Assembly: GCA_003427395.1 (NCBI GenBank)
Contig: BFEA01000060.1
Coordinates: 276,586 to 314,354, forward strand
DNA: 37,769 nucleotides
Direction of reading: 5' to 3'
DNA from: Chara braunii
Taxonomy: Eukaryota > Streptophyta > Charophyceae > Charales > Characeae
The first letter of the stretch is position 1. Every line of letters starts with the position of its first letter. The notes beneath the pieces were generated by a model, which saw only the letters and a program-made list of their open reading frames with translations, searched no databases and had not been told where the DNA came from. Positions 10,735 to 19,372 of the stretch are shown here, piece after piece. A program made the position numbers and the translations under genes.

Positions 10735-11786
10735 GGCCTAGCTCAGCTGGTACACCTGCACACTGTTGAAACAGGTCTGTGGAATCAGCCACTGGGCCAA
10801 GCTGAGCTCGTACACCCGCAAACTGTTGAAAAACAACTCTGTGGGACTGATACCATTGGGCCCAGCTCGGTCAGTATACCCGCGGACTGTTGAAAAACAG
10901 TTATGTGGGATCAGACACAATTTAGGCCAGGCTGAACGGGTACAACCACAGGCTGCTGGGAACAGGCCTGTGGGACCAGCACCCGTAGGCCAAGCACGGT
11001 TGGTACACCCGCAGGCTGTCACAAAACAGGCTTGTGGGACCATCACCTGTAGGCCAAGCACGGCTGGTACACCCGCAAGCTGTCACAAAACAGGCCTGTG
11101 GGACCAGCACCCATAGGCCAAGCACGGCTGGTACACCCGCAGGCTGTCAAAAAACAGGCCTGTGGGACCAGCANNNNNNNNNNNNNNNNNNNNNNNNNNN
11201 NNNNNNNNNNNNNNNNNNNNNNNNNNNNNNNNNNNNNNNNNNNNNNNNNNNNNNNNNNNNNNNNNNNNNNNNNNNNNNNNNNNNNNNNNNNNNNNNNNNN
11301 NNNNNNNNNNNNNNNNNNNNNNNNNNNNGTCAAAAAACAGGCCTGTGGGACCAGCACCCGTAGGCCAAGCACGGCTGGTACACCCGCAGGCTGTCACAAA
11401 ACAGGCCTGTGGGACCAGCACCCGTAGGCCAAGCACGGCCGGTACACCTGCAGGCTGTCACAAAACAGGCCTGTGGGACCAGCACCCGTAGGCCAAGCAC
11501 GGCTGGTACACCCGCAGGCTGTCACAAAACAGGCATGTGGGACCAGCACCTGTAGGCCAAGCACGGCCGGTACACCCGCAGACTGTTGAAGAGCAGTCAT
11601 GTGGGACCAGCACCCGTGGGCATAGCTCAGTTGGTACACCCGCAGACTGTTGAAGAGCAGTCATGTGGGATCTGTATCTGCGGTAGCTCGAATGGTACAC
11701 CCGCAGACTGTTGAAAAACAGTCCTGTGGGACAAGCCCAACTGGTACACCCGTGAGCTATTGAAAATAGGCCTATGGGACCAGCCC
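10735..11786 (+). repeat. 64-bp minisatellite made from a deleted SINE
   Basis: Units begin AGGCCAAGC/GGGCCTAGC at 10735, 10796, 10859, 10924, 10987, 11051, 11115, then 11362, 11426, 11490, 11554, 11618, about 11682 and about 11732. The central copies are spaced exactly 64 bp and are nearly identical. The flanking copies are diverged. Each unit matches the SINE head from the A box (TAGCTCAGCTGG in the first copy) to the CTGTTGA region, then jumps to GGGACCAGC, which in the SINE lies in the body. The B box is therefore deleted. Frames across it are artefacts, since 64 is not a multiple of 3. Confidence 0.9.
11174..11328. other. Assembly gap (155 N) inside the 64-bp array
   Basis: The unit start before the gap is 11115 and the next after it is 11362, a difference of 247, which is not a multiple of 64 (256 would be four units). 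The gap length is therefore only an estimate, and the array may be longer. Confidence 0.97.
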
Positions 11787-11957
11787 CACGGCCTAGCTCA
11801 GTTGGTACAGCCACGGACTGTGGAAAAACAGACCTGTGTTTGAACTCCGATGTATAAAGATGAGTGAAATACAATAACTTGAGTTCTTGGGACTTGTCGG
11901 TCCCATAGAGTTACCTCAGGGGCTGCCCCCCCCCCCCCCTTTGAGACAACCGTGAGG
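11787..11957 (+). mobile_element. tRNA-derived SINE, family 1 (copy S3)
   Basis: A box TAGCTCAGTTGG (11794-11805) and B box GTTTGAACTCC (11838-11848). The body contains GATGAGTGAAATACAATA, GGGACTTGTCGGTCCC and GAGTTACCTCAGGG, then a C run. The end (GACAACCGTGAGGAAAGGAA, about 11944-11963) resembles the start of U6 (GACATCCGTGAAAATTGGAA in the copy at 29731), so this copy may carry a truncated U6 part. It is the parent-like copy adjoining the 64-bp array. Confidence 0.7.
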
Positions 11958-12107
11958 AAAGGAAGCTCAATTGATACACACCTGAACAATTGAAATACAG
12001 GCCTGAGTTCGAACCAGATACCAGTGGAAGACCAGAATAACATTATTCAAAATTACCTGGGACCAGCCGGTCCCATGACAGTATCTTAGGGCCATCCACT
12101 GGCCACT
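11958..12107 (+). mobile_element. tRNA-derived SINE fused to U6 (copy S4, SINE part)
   Basis: A-box-like GAAGCTCAATTGA (11962-11974) and B box GTTCGAACCAG (12007-12017). The body shows AAAATTACCTGGGACCAGCC, then GGTCCCATGAC and CCATCCACTGGCCACT, and runs without a break into U6-like sequence at 12108. The arrangement parallels 29567-29720 in unit B. Confidence 0.75.
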
Positions 12108-12196
12108 GTCCTTCGGGGCATCCGTTAAAATTGGATACAGGGAATGATTAGGATGGCCCCTGTGCAAGGACTACACGTAGAGATTGGAGGATTTTA
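12108..12196 (+). pseudogene. U6: U6 snRNA-derived sequence fused to SINE
   Basis: Starts GTCCTTCGGGG-CATCCGTTAAAATTGGA, continues GGATGGCCCCTGTGCAAGGA, then a diverged ACACG/AGATTGGAGGATTTT end. This follows plant U6 snRNA in order over nearly its full ~100 nt, including the 5' stem-loop and the region that contains the ACAGAGA box (here ACAGGGAATGA). The ACGAT before that box is partly lost, so it is not expected to be a working spliceosomal RNA. There is no plant U6 promoter (USE/TATA) upstream. The SINE lies there instead. Confidence 0.8.
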
Positions 12197-12589
12197 TTCC
12201 CTCCTTTTTTTTAATATTTGTTTATTTTATTTCTTCTTCTTTCTTTTAAATGAATTTAGATTCAATTAAGGGAAGATACGGTCTACTTTGGAGGAGCAAC
12301 CAGGCTGAGAGGCTGCTGTGAGGGGATAGTGGTCACAACCGTTGTGTGGAGAAAGGGGTCGCAACCGCTGTGTGGAGGTAGTGGCCGACAGGGGCAGGAA
12401 GTTTCCCTGCTCGTTTTCTAGCCTTTTTGTGTTCCATCACACAGCTACTTGTAGTAGTGAGAGGCCAAGCTACACGAGCTGTCAGAGGGAGAATAGAGGA
12501 AGGGAAAAGGTGATGTCAACAACAAAGGGGGATGAAGAAGAGGGGGTGACGAGGAAGACGATGATGAGAGAGGAGAAAGGAGGAAAGAA

Positions 12590-13900
12590 AGCTAGATTGC
12601 CCTTTTTTGGGCAGAATCAGGCGGGGAAAGAGGCAAAGTGGGGGTTTTTAGGTTGGGTGAGTTCAATGGCGGGGTCAAAACGGAGAGTGAAGGGGAGTAA
12701 TGAGAGCTAGAAGAGAAAGTGAGTGCGCTTGGGATGTGCGAGGAAAGTGACGAGGGGGAAGAAGGAGGTGAAAGACGGCGTATCTCGGTCATCTCTTGAT
12801 CGATTTCGACGAACTAAAATTCTAATTGGGGGTTTTGAAGCATTTCGAGCAGATTGGGCAGGCCGGATTTTCGAAAGGGGCAATGGTTCGGCTGGTACAG
12901 CCGGTAGGAGCTGCGCGGCTACTACGGGAGTTTACAGTGGTAATGAATCTTTCCATGTTCTAGTGGAAGATTCATTCTCAATTTGTACATCTTGTGAGTA
13001 TTGCAGCGATCCTCAAGATCGCAGTTGTCATCCCCCTCATCGTCCTCGATCATAGTCGCCATCATCCCGCTCGCGACCATCCTGTCTTCAGGATCGTACG
13101 TTCGCACCAATCGGTGATGTTTATAATCGTGTTCGTCCTGCTTTCGTGGTGTTTCGCTCCGCACCTGCTACCTCCCACTCTGTGCGCTGCAACCCTCCTT
13201 GGAATTGCTAAACTCAGATCGGAGCTTACCTTCTACCTTCAGGCCACGCTGAATTGCACTCGTGGGAAGTGGTGTGAACCTGGCCGGGTTCAGGTCCGGA
13301 TACGGAAGACAAGAGAGCGAAGTTGACGGAGATAGAAAGAATGAGTATGGCGGAGAAAACCCATAGCCTACTCAATCCTTAGCGGAATCAGGCGCGGGGA
13401 GAAGCGGAGTAGGGGTTTTCAGGGTGGGGGACCCCGAATCCGAGGTCAGATCAGGCGAAGATATATTAGACTAGGGGTTAGAAGAGGAGAGGGGTGCGCG
13501 AACGAGTCGGGAAAAGCAACGGAGAGGAAGAAGAGACGTGGAAAAAGAAGATTTTTGCCCATTCCTTGACCGTTTCTGACGATCTAAGAGCCTAAGCAGT
13601 TTTTTTTTTTTTTTTTTTCGGCCATTCTGAGCGGTGGAATTTCGATTCGGGCTATGATCTGGCCGGAACAGGGATCACAGGCTCCGCGAAAAGAAGGGTG
13701 TGACTCAGCGATAGATTTGACGAATCTTTGTGATGTTGGGAGTATGGAAGTAGAGAGGCAGAAGGGAGGAGATAGTGGAAGGTAGGATTTTATAACAAGG
13801 GAGTGATGGGCGATGCGTATCTGGCGCGGAACGAATCAGATCGTATTATGGCAATGTATTTCTCCATGTTTTTGGCGGAGGATTCATTCTTGCACTAGGT
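12590..13900. repeat. Internal duplication in unit A (~770-900 bp)
   Basis: Landmarks occur twice: CAGAATCAGGCGGGGA/CGGAATCAGGCGCGGGGA (12611, 13382), GATTTCGACGAAC/GTTTCTGACGATC (12803, 13573), and TTTCCATGTTCTAGTGGA/TCTCCATGTTTTTGGCGG followed by AGATTCATTCT/GGATTCATTCT (12952, 13861). Unit B carries related sequence at 30590-31200. The stretch 13603-13619 is a T run. Frames such as 12342-12710 and 12994-13326 are not shared between copies. Confidence 0.6.
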
Positions 13901-14899
13901 GCAGGGTCTAATGACACCCGTGCCTCTTGTATGAGCCTTTCTCCCCTTCTTTCCTATCCGTTGTCATTCTTATATGTTGTGTACTTGAAGGGTGTGCTTG
14001 CTGCACCACCGTGAACGTGGAAAGTCAAGGAAGGTGAATACACGCGGCCGCAGTTATGACCAAAGTGCATTCGGTGACAGAGGAGGAAGGGAGAAACCGG
14101 GTGTTAGAATAAAGTTTGATGTTCCCAGCTGGTGTTTTAGCTGAGGAACGAGCAATACACATTGCTGCCATTTTATTACGGGACAGGGTGGAAGTGCTTA
14201 CTAAAACGAAAAGCGAAGGTTGGTTGAAGCTTTCTCCCGGACCAGGAGTTAGCGTTGCTGCTGCGAAAGACTGCAGCAAAGACATTTGTCGTAGATTGTG
14301 GTTGGTGTATGTGTCAGTGCTCTTACTCAAGCCCTGCTGTGTGTGTCACAAGCCTAATGCTGCTTGTATAATCAGACTTGTGAACACTCTAACGATTAAC
14401 TGCTGTTCCCTAGGGTATGAGATTGGGAAGACATGCCATGGCCGCAACAAATCACTGACAGGCTGCATACTAAGGCCTGAACTTGAAGTGATGCCTTCGA
14501 GCCGATGCTATATGGGGTAGTGGCCAACTATTTTGGATGTATTCTTCAGCGTGGCCTCAGCTGGGGCTGTCGTATATCGATCGGCAGAAGGAGTGCAATG
14601 AGTGAAAACAGAAGAATGAGAATGGTAGAGAAACGCCTGAACAAGGAAGAGGTTAGCATGATTGAAGAGGAAGTTGTCGCTACCGCCTTGATCAACTGAG
14701 ATGCTGGCCAGATCAGAGTCACCGATTGAGCAGATTGAGATTGTAGGTACTACTAATCATCATTGCTGGTGCATTTAGATCAAGAACGAGAGTTATGTCT
14801 GCACAACAACAGGTCTTATGAAGGAACAATTACCTATTGTCGCTGCTCGAGCTGGTGGTTGTCATCATCCGAGTCTCGATTGTGGATGCAAGTGGCTGA
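13901..14899. other. Non-coding body of unit A, nothing recognised
   Basis: Frames 14025-14330 (-) and 14116-14520 (+) overlap on opposite strands and have no visible domain. By position this is internal sequence of the unit, where a retrotransposon would carry gag-pol, but no protease, RT, RNase H or integrase motif was found. Confidence 0.45.
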
Positions 14900-15541
14900 G
14901 GTGATTGCGTGTGAACCTTGAAGCCCGGGTATTGATGAGGAGGTCTTCAACCAGCCCTTGACTGTGCAAGCAGGGGGCTGGGGGAAGACGAGGCCAAATC
15001 TGCGGATGGTAGGAAAATACACCGTTACCATTTGACTGCGGCCTTGCTGGTGGATTCTGATTAATGAGTTGGTATCTTGGTTCGGCCACTGCAAGAGTAG
15101 AACTTGAGCACACGCTTAGGACTCGTTATGTCTTAAGAAGTCCATGACTGCTGCGGCACGCCTAAGCTGGTGGCTTTGAGTCTCGCAATCTGCTGGTGGC
15201 ACGGACTATCTGCTGCTGGTACAGCCGCTAGTGCTCCATAACTAAATGTTGTTGCTGTCGTTCTTCAGATTGCTGCTGATTTATGAAGTAGGCAGTTGCT
15301 GCTTCACTAGGACCATTGCTGACATTCTTCATTCCTGGTATCGGCCACTCATTCCGGAGTTGAGTACTGCTGTTTCTTACAACACCAGGATTGTTGTTCT
15401 TGGCAACAGCGGGTGGACGTTCCAAGTATAGGTATTATACTTCCCAAAAACAGCAGCTACCGCGGGGCTTTGGAGGTTACTGTTACTAGCGTAGTTGACC
15501 TGCTGATTTCGAGTCTACGGTTGGTCGTCATTGCGGGGCCC
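14900..15541 (-). pseudogene. Gag-like remnant of unit A (conserved ATG, broken frame)
   Basis: A minus-strand ATG at 15541-15539 follows GGGCCCCGCA, exactly as at 33193 in unit B. Here the frame is basic at first (MTTNRRLEISRS) and stops after about 24 codons. Downstream minus-strand sequence is rich in CAG/CAA (Gln) and Asn codons in shifting frames, as in the low-complexity part of some Ty3/gypsy Gag proteins. No zinc knuckle (CCHC) is visible. The Gag assignment rests on position after a leader and on composition, so it is weak. Confidence 0.3.
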
Positions 15542-15790
15542 TCAGGATCTGAAGGTAACAAGGCCTTCTCCACGCAAGTCTGAGCGAACCTCTCTGGTAT
15601 CTTGAGAGACTAACTTTACTTCTTCTTTCCTTCTTCCTCTCAGTCTAGTCTGTGTTCGGAGAGGAAGGCGGCAGGCGGGATTGCAACCCGTAGGACCGCA
15701 TCAAGGCCTATGTGGGAGGTCGACCCACCGATTGCGGGAGCTCTGCCGGAGCCCAGGCGGGACTTTGGAGGCAGGGAACTTAGAGGTAGG
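15542..15790 (-). repeat. Leader of unit A, strongly shared with unit B
   Basis: Matches 33194-33445 over its length: GCGGGGCCCTCAGG, TCTAGTCTG, AGAGGAAGGCGGC, GCGGGATTG, AACCCGTAGG, CCGCATCAAG, GTGGGAGGT, CCCACCGATTGCGG, AGCTCTG, GGAGGCAGGGAACTT. On the minus strand it would be the leader between LTR and gag. A GGTATCGTG stretch just beyond (about 15793-15803, minus) could be an eroded tRNA-Met primer binding site, but only part of the expected TGGTATCAGAGC is present. Confidence 0.6.
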
Positions 15791-15825
15791 CCGACACGAT
15801 ACCTTTAGCTATCCCAATAAACCTC

Positions 15826-15833
15826 TATTTATA
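15826..15833 (-). promoter_or_regulatory. TATA-like box in unit A
   Basis: TATAAATA on the minus strand, in GTTTGTATAAATAGAGG context, close to the LTR/leader junction. The match to a plant TATA box is good. Whether it is used is unknown, and unit B does not keep it. Confidence 0.3.
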
Positions 15834-15978
15834 CAAACCTGGTGTTTGATCTGTCTGACTTTGACTTGTGTGTATGTTTGTTTTCTTTTTCAGGACTTTA
15901 ACTAAACCAGAAATGGTAATCTACTATGCATGTTAATTCATCTGTCTGTGGTAAAAATCGCGATGTTTGCACGCAATG

Positions 15979-16815
15979 ATCTGGAATGGGGCAGGAGATG
16001 AGGTCCATCAGACTGATCCGATCGCTTTGCCGTTTGCTTAAGACATTGAAATGAGGCTGGAGATGAGGTCCTCCAGACTGATCCGGTCCCTTTGCTGATT
16101 GCTTAAGACATTGAAATGGGGTTGGAGATGAGGTCCTCCAGACTGATCCGATCGCTTTGCCGTTTGCTTAAGACATTGAAATGGGGCTGGAGATGAGGTC
16201 CTCCAGATTGATCCGGTCGCTTTGCTGATTGCTTAAGACATTGAAACGGGGTTGGAGATGAGGTCCTCCGGACTGATCCGGTCGCTTTGCCATTTGCTTA
16301 AGACATTGAAATGGGGTTGGAGATGAGGTCCTCCAGACTGATCTAGTCGCTTTGCTTTTTGCCTAAGACATTGAAATGGGGCTGGAGATGAGGTCCTCCA
16401 AACTGATCTGGTCACTTTGCCGTTTGCTTAAGACATTGAAATGGGGATGGAGATGAGGTCCTCCAGACTGATCCGGTCGCTTTGCTGATTGCCTAAGACA
16501 TTGAAATGAGGCTGGAGATGGGGTCCTCCAGACTGATCCAGTCGTTTTGCTGATTGCTTAAAGACATTGAAACGGGGCTGGAGATGAGGTCCTCCAGACT
16601 GATCCGGTCGCTTTGCCGTTTGCTTAAGACATTGAAATGGGGCTAGAGATGAGGTCCTCCAGACTGATCCGGTCGCTTTGCTGTTTGCTTAAGACATTGA
16701 AATGGAGCTGGAAATGAGGTCCTCCTGACGGATCCGGTCGCTTTGCTGCTTGCCTAAGACATTGAAATGGGGTTGGAGATGAGGTCCTCCAGACCGATCC
16801 GGCCGCTTTGCTGAG
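15979..16815. repeat. 65-bp tandem array, about 13 copies
   Basis: GACATTGAAA recurs at 16042, 16107, 16172 and 16237, with the later copies near the same 65-bp step. The consensus contains GGGGCTGGAGATGAGGTCC, TCCAGACTGATCC, GGTCGCTTTGC and TTGCTTAAG. Copies differ by a few substitutions each and one by a single inserted base (16560). Most can form a small CTGGAG/CTCCAG hairpin. The minus frame 16233-16415 is an artefact, as 65 is not a multiple of 3. Confidence 0.95.
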
Positions 16816-17229
16816 TCAGTCAGTTTTGCTTGTTGACAAAGGGTCTGACTCTTCTCCTTGTGAGAATAGTCCAGGCTAAGTGTGCTAGTGATTGCATGGG
16901 GTTGACTGAGAACAGCTCGAAAAGTTAATTAAGATACAAGACTTATGTTTTTTGTGATCAAGACAAGCGAAAGATGAAAACTTTGGATAAACGAACCCTT
17001 GTTTTACATTTGGTTGAATGCATTGTTGATCTGACATGCTTGTTGGCAATGCCTTGTCTTCTGCTCAAGCTCTGTCTGTCTTCTGCATTGTAGGATAGTC
17101 TGTTAGTGCTCGCCTTATGCTTGAGCGATAGGCAGGCAGATGCTCACCTTCGTTTTTCGCATTTGTCTTCTCATGCATGATTGTTTTAAATAGGACATTG
17201 GCTAGCCTCTGAGATAGTGGAAGTTCTGA

Positions 17230-17520
17230 GAGACTCTTTTCCTTAGGGGAAGTGGTACCGAAATTTCTGCTAAACATTCAGGGTTAGTCAAGTCTCGGAG
17301 ATGTCAATTAGGATAGGATATAGTTTGGTCTTTTGGAGTCGGTAGGAATTCTGGAGGCCTTCATTTCTAAAGGAAGTGCTGCCGAAATTTCTACTGAAAC
17401 CAAAGAGTTAGCTTATTTTCAGATATTTTCTGAGTCTCGAGTTTTCTTTTTAGATTTAGTATAATAAATATTTTGCGAGCACATTTCCGTAAAGGAAGTG
17501 CTGCCAAAATTTTCAGGATT
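17230..17520 (-). repeat. Three AATTTCGGCAG motifs in LTR A
   Basis: On the plus strand, GGAAGTGGTACCGAAATTTC (about 17248), GGAAGTGCTGCCGAAATTTC (about 17373) and GGAAGTGCTGCCAAAATTTTC (about 17493). Each is preceded by TTCCKTA/TTCTAAA-like sequence, and the first two are followed after a short gap by GGTTAG/GAGTTAG. Unit B has a matching triplet at 35270, 35355 and 35435. Confidence 0.75.
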
Positions 17521-18789
17521 TTCATATCGTTACCGGACGCTGCTGCTAAGTAACTTAGAGTGCGTTACGGAGTTGAACTCCGTTAACTCGACAGGCGATG
17601 TCTGCCTTGATTATTGTGGTGAAGGTCATTGCTACCTGCGATAGTTTCTTCGAAGTCTTAAGCTTCATCAACTTCTGCTATCACCTGATAGCAGGTCGGT
17701 TTGCGACTCAACTCCTACCCACTATGATACCCACGCCCCGATGTCTGTGACCACGTAGGCGAAGGGCATTTCCGTGTGAATAAAGTTCCTATTCTCTGAA
17801 CCTCTCTTGAATGGTCATGCAAAAGCTGTGTGAATTGGGATGGGCAGATATGCCTTTGTTGAGTGGGGGTCAGAAAGGGGCGTGTGGGACATGAGCTCGA
17901 GAGCAAAGGAGTTGACCACGTTTATGGCATTTTGGATGTGAATCTTCATTGGGTTTCATGTGTGTGCAGGTATGTATGGGAGCGAGGACTCGCTCTTGGA
18001 TTTTAGAGTGATATGGATGAATGAGTGCAGGGTGTGAGTGACAGTGGTTCAACTATGGCTGTGAGAATGACTCTCCCTGATTTCCCCCGAGACTCGCCCT
18101 TTTCTTTTTCTTATTTTGCTCCTGCGGCACGCATCTAGCGAGCAGGCAGGAGAAGCCGAGCACAAGGTTTAGCGCTCGACCTTTGTTCGGAATGAGACTT
18201 AGTTTGGGTATGGCGAATTGCTCGCTAGCCCGTGACTACTCTTATTTTCTTCCTTTAGGGGAGGGACAAGCGAATCCCATCTTAGAAAGAGTTTTGTTTT
18301 TTAAATTATTAGTCGGACGTTGGTCCTGAGTCTGAAATTTGAGGTCCTTGTCCATGACATCCCAAACTCTGGTCCAGTACAAAAGGGTTTTCCCCTTGAG
18401 CTGGGCCTACGCCTCTTGCTTATGGTCACCCACTGCCTAAAAGACAGGGGTGTCGCAAGGGCCGCACGACGTATCCTTCAGCCGTGCAATATCTTGAAGA
18501 AAAAACCCTTCACGATATTTCGCTTTCGACACTTGAGTGTCGTACGCAACCCCGAAACCCATGGGAGGTTGCACGGATGTGGGTAACGCATGAAGCGTCG
18601 CCATGATAGCAGACTAAGTGATAACCCATGACTGAACGTTATGGTTCCCATGGCAGTGACATTCTTTTTATGCAACTCTGCGCGGACCTCGCTTAGACAC
18701 GTTGGCAGTTCTGAGTTATCGGTCAGGACGTATGAAAAAGGGACTAGGCATTTTGTTTGTCTGAGTTACTTTGTTTTGTCGTGTATCGC

Positions 18790-19215
18790 GTGGTTGAGTT
18801 AGGATGTTCTAGTCGACCGACGTTGAATCGCACGTGGGAGATCAGCGCCCCAGCGTGATGGTTCGCGTACGGGTCCGAGCTAGGCGTGGACCGCACGTAT
18901 CCCTTATGCTATAGCATACGAGAAACGCCCTCGGTTGGGCCACCTCCGTGATTGCAAGTAAAAACTTTCGCGTGTGGTTCAGTAGCTCGGCGGGGATACG
19001 CTCACCCAAGGGATGGTGACAGCTCTTGCGGGTGAAGGTAAGTTGTACCTTGCGAGACCCTGTGTCGTAGGGACTCGATGGAGGTATAGCTGGCGCACTC
19101 GACCGGAGCGGCTCCGCCGCTTCCCTTTTGTGAAGCGACTTGCGAATCTGCCAATCCTGCGTGACGCGGCCGGGAATTTTCCCCCAGCAGGGACCGTGCG
19201 CTCGACAGCGTGTTA
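18790..19215. repeat. Terminal conserved block of unit A
   Basis: By eye the best conserved stretch between the units. It includes CTAGTCGACCGACGT, GAGAAACGCCCTCGG, TGGGCCACCTC, GTGGTTCAGTAGCTCGGCGG, AAGGGATGGTGACAGCTC, GGTAAG, CTCGRCCGGAGCGGC and CCTGCGTGACGCGG. The counterpart is 36640-37050. Minus frames in both copies share PSLG/PSLR-type peptides, but with stops and indels. This may be the 5' edge of the LTR on the minus strand. Confidence 0.6.
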
Positions 19216-19325
19216 AATATCATTCTTCGGCCAGGATCATCTTTGCCAAGTCGGCCTAGTCTACATACAGTGGAGCCTCGAGTGTATAATGTATATAACA
19301 ATACACACAAGGATGAGCATGATGG

Positions 19326-19364
<39 letters not shown>

Positions 19365-19372
19365 CACACACA
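19326..19372. repeat. (CA)n microsatellite
   Basis: CACACA run with TA/CG interruptions at its right end, immediately before composite repeat R copy 2. Confidence 0.95.

Larger units (their letters stand above)
9290..19215 (-). mobile_element. Unit A: ~9.9-kb non-autonomous retrotransposon-like element
   Basis: Collinear with 27475-37050 through at least eight blocks: the ACCCTTACAAGGGT hairpin (9306/27497), a block ending CCTTGGTTTTGT (10095/28175), GTGGGTGAT plus CCACGAGGCG (10605/28575), a SINE pair with U6 (11787-12196/29385-29805), the TTCCATGTTCTAG block (12950/31145), the leader (15541/33194), AATTTCGGCAG motifs (17230-17520/35260-35470) and a terminal block (18790-19215/36640-37050). 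Orientation is inferred as minus, because a conserved ATG and the LTR-like CGGCAG motifs read that way. No pol domain is seen. It is either a LARD-like derivative or a long decayed element. Exact ends and target duplications were not found. Confidence 0.6.
15791..19215 (-). mobile_element. LTR-like region of unit A (~3.4 kb)
   Basis: Collinear with 33446-37050. It contains three AAATTTCGGCAG-like motifs on the minus strand (17230-17520), the GGTCGGTTT...GACTCAACTC block (about 17695), a 65-bp tandem array, and the terminal block 18790-19215. The CGGCAG motif series recalls Tekay/Del-type Ty3/gypsy LTRs, which is recognition from memory and not a search. No second LTR flanks this unit within the window, and exact TG/CA ends are not fixed. 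Confidence 0.5.

Noticed and set aside
10609-11874. Repetitive proteins of ~100-138 residues (GPAPVGQARLVHPQAV type)
   Set aside because: They are translations of the 64-bp minisatellite, whose period breaks the frame at each unit, and they occur on both strands.
12342-13326. Arg/Glu-rich frames as genes
   Set aside because: Not conserved between the duplicated copies inside unit A or with unit B; composition-driven.
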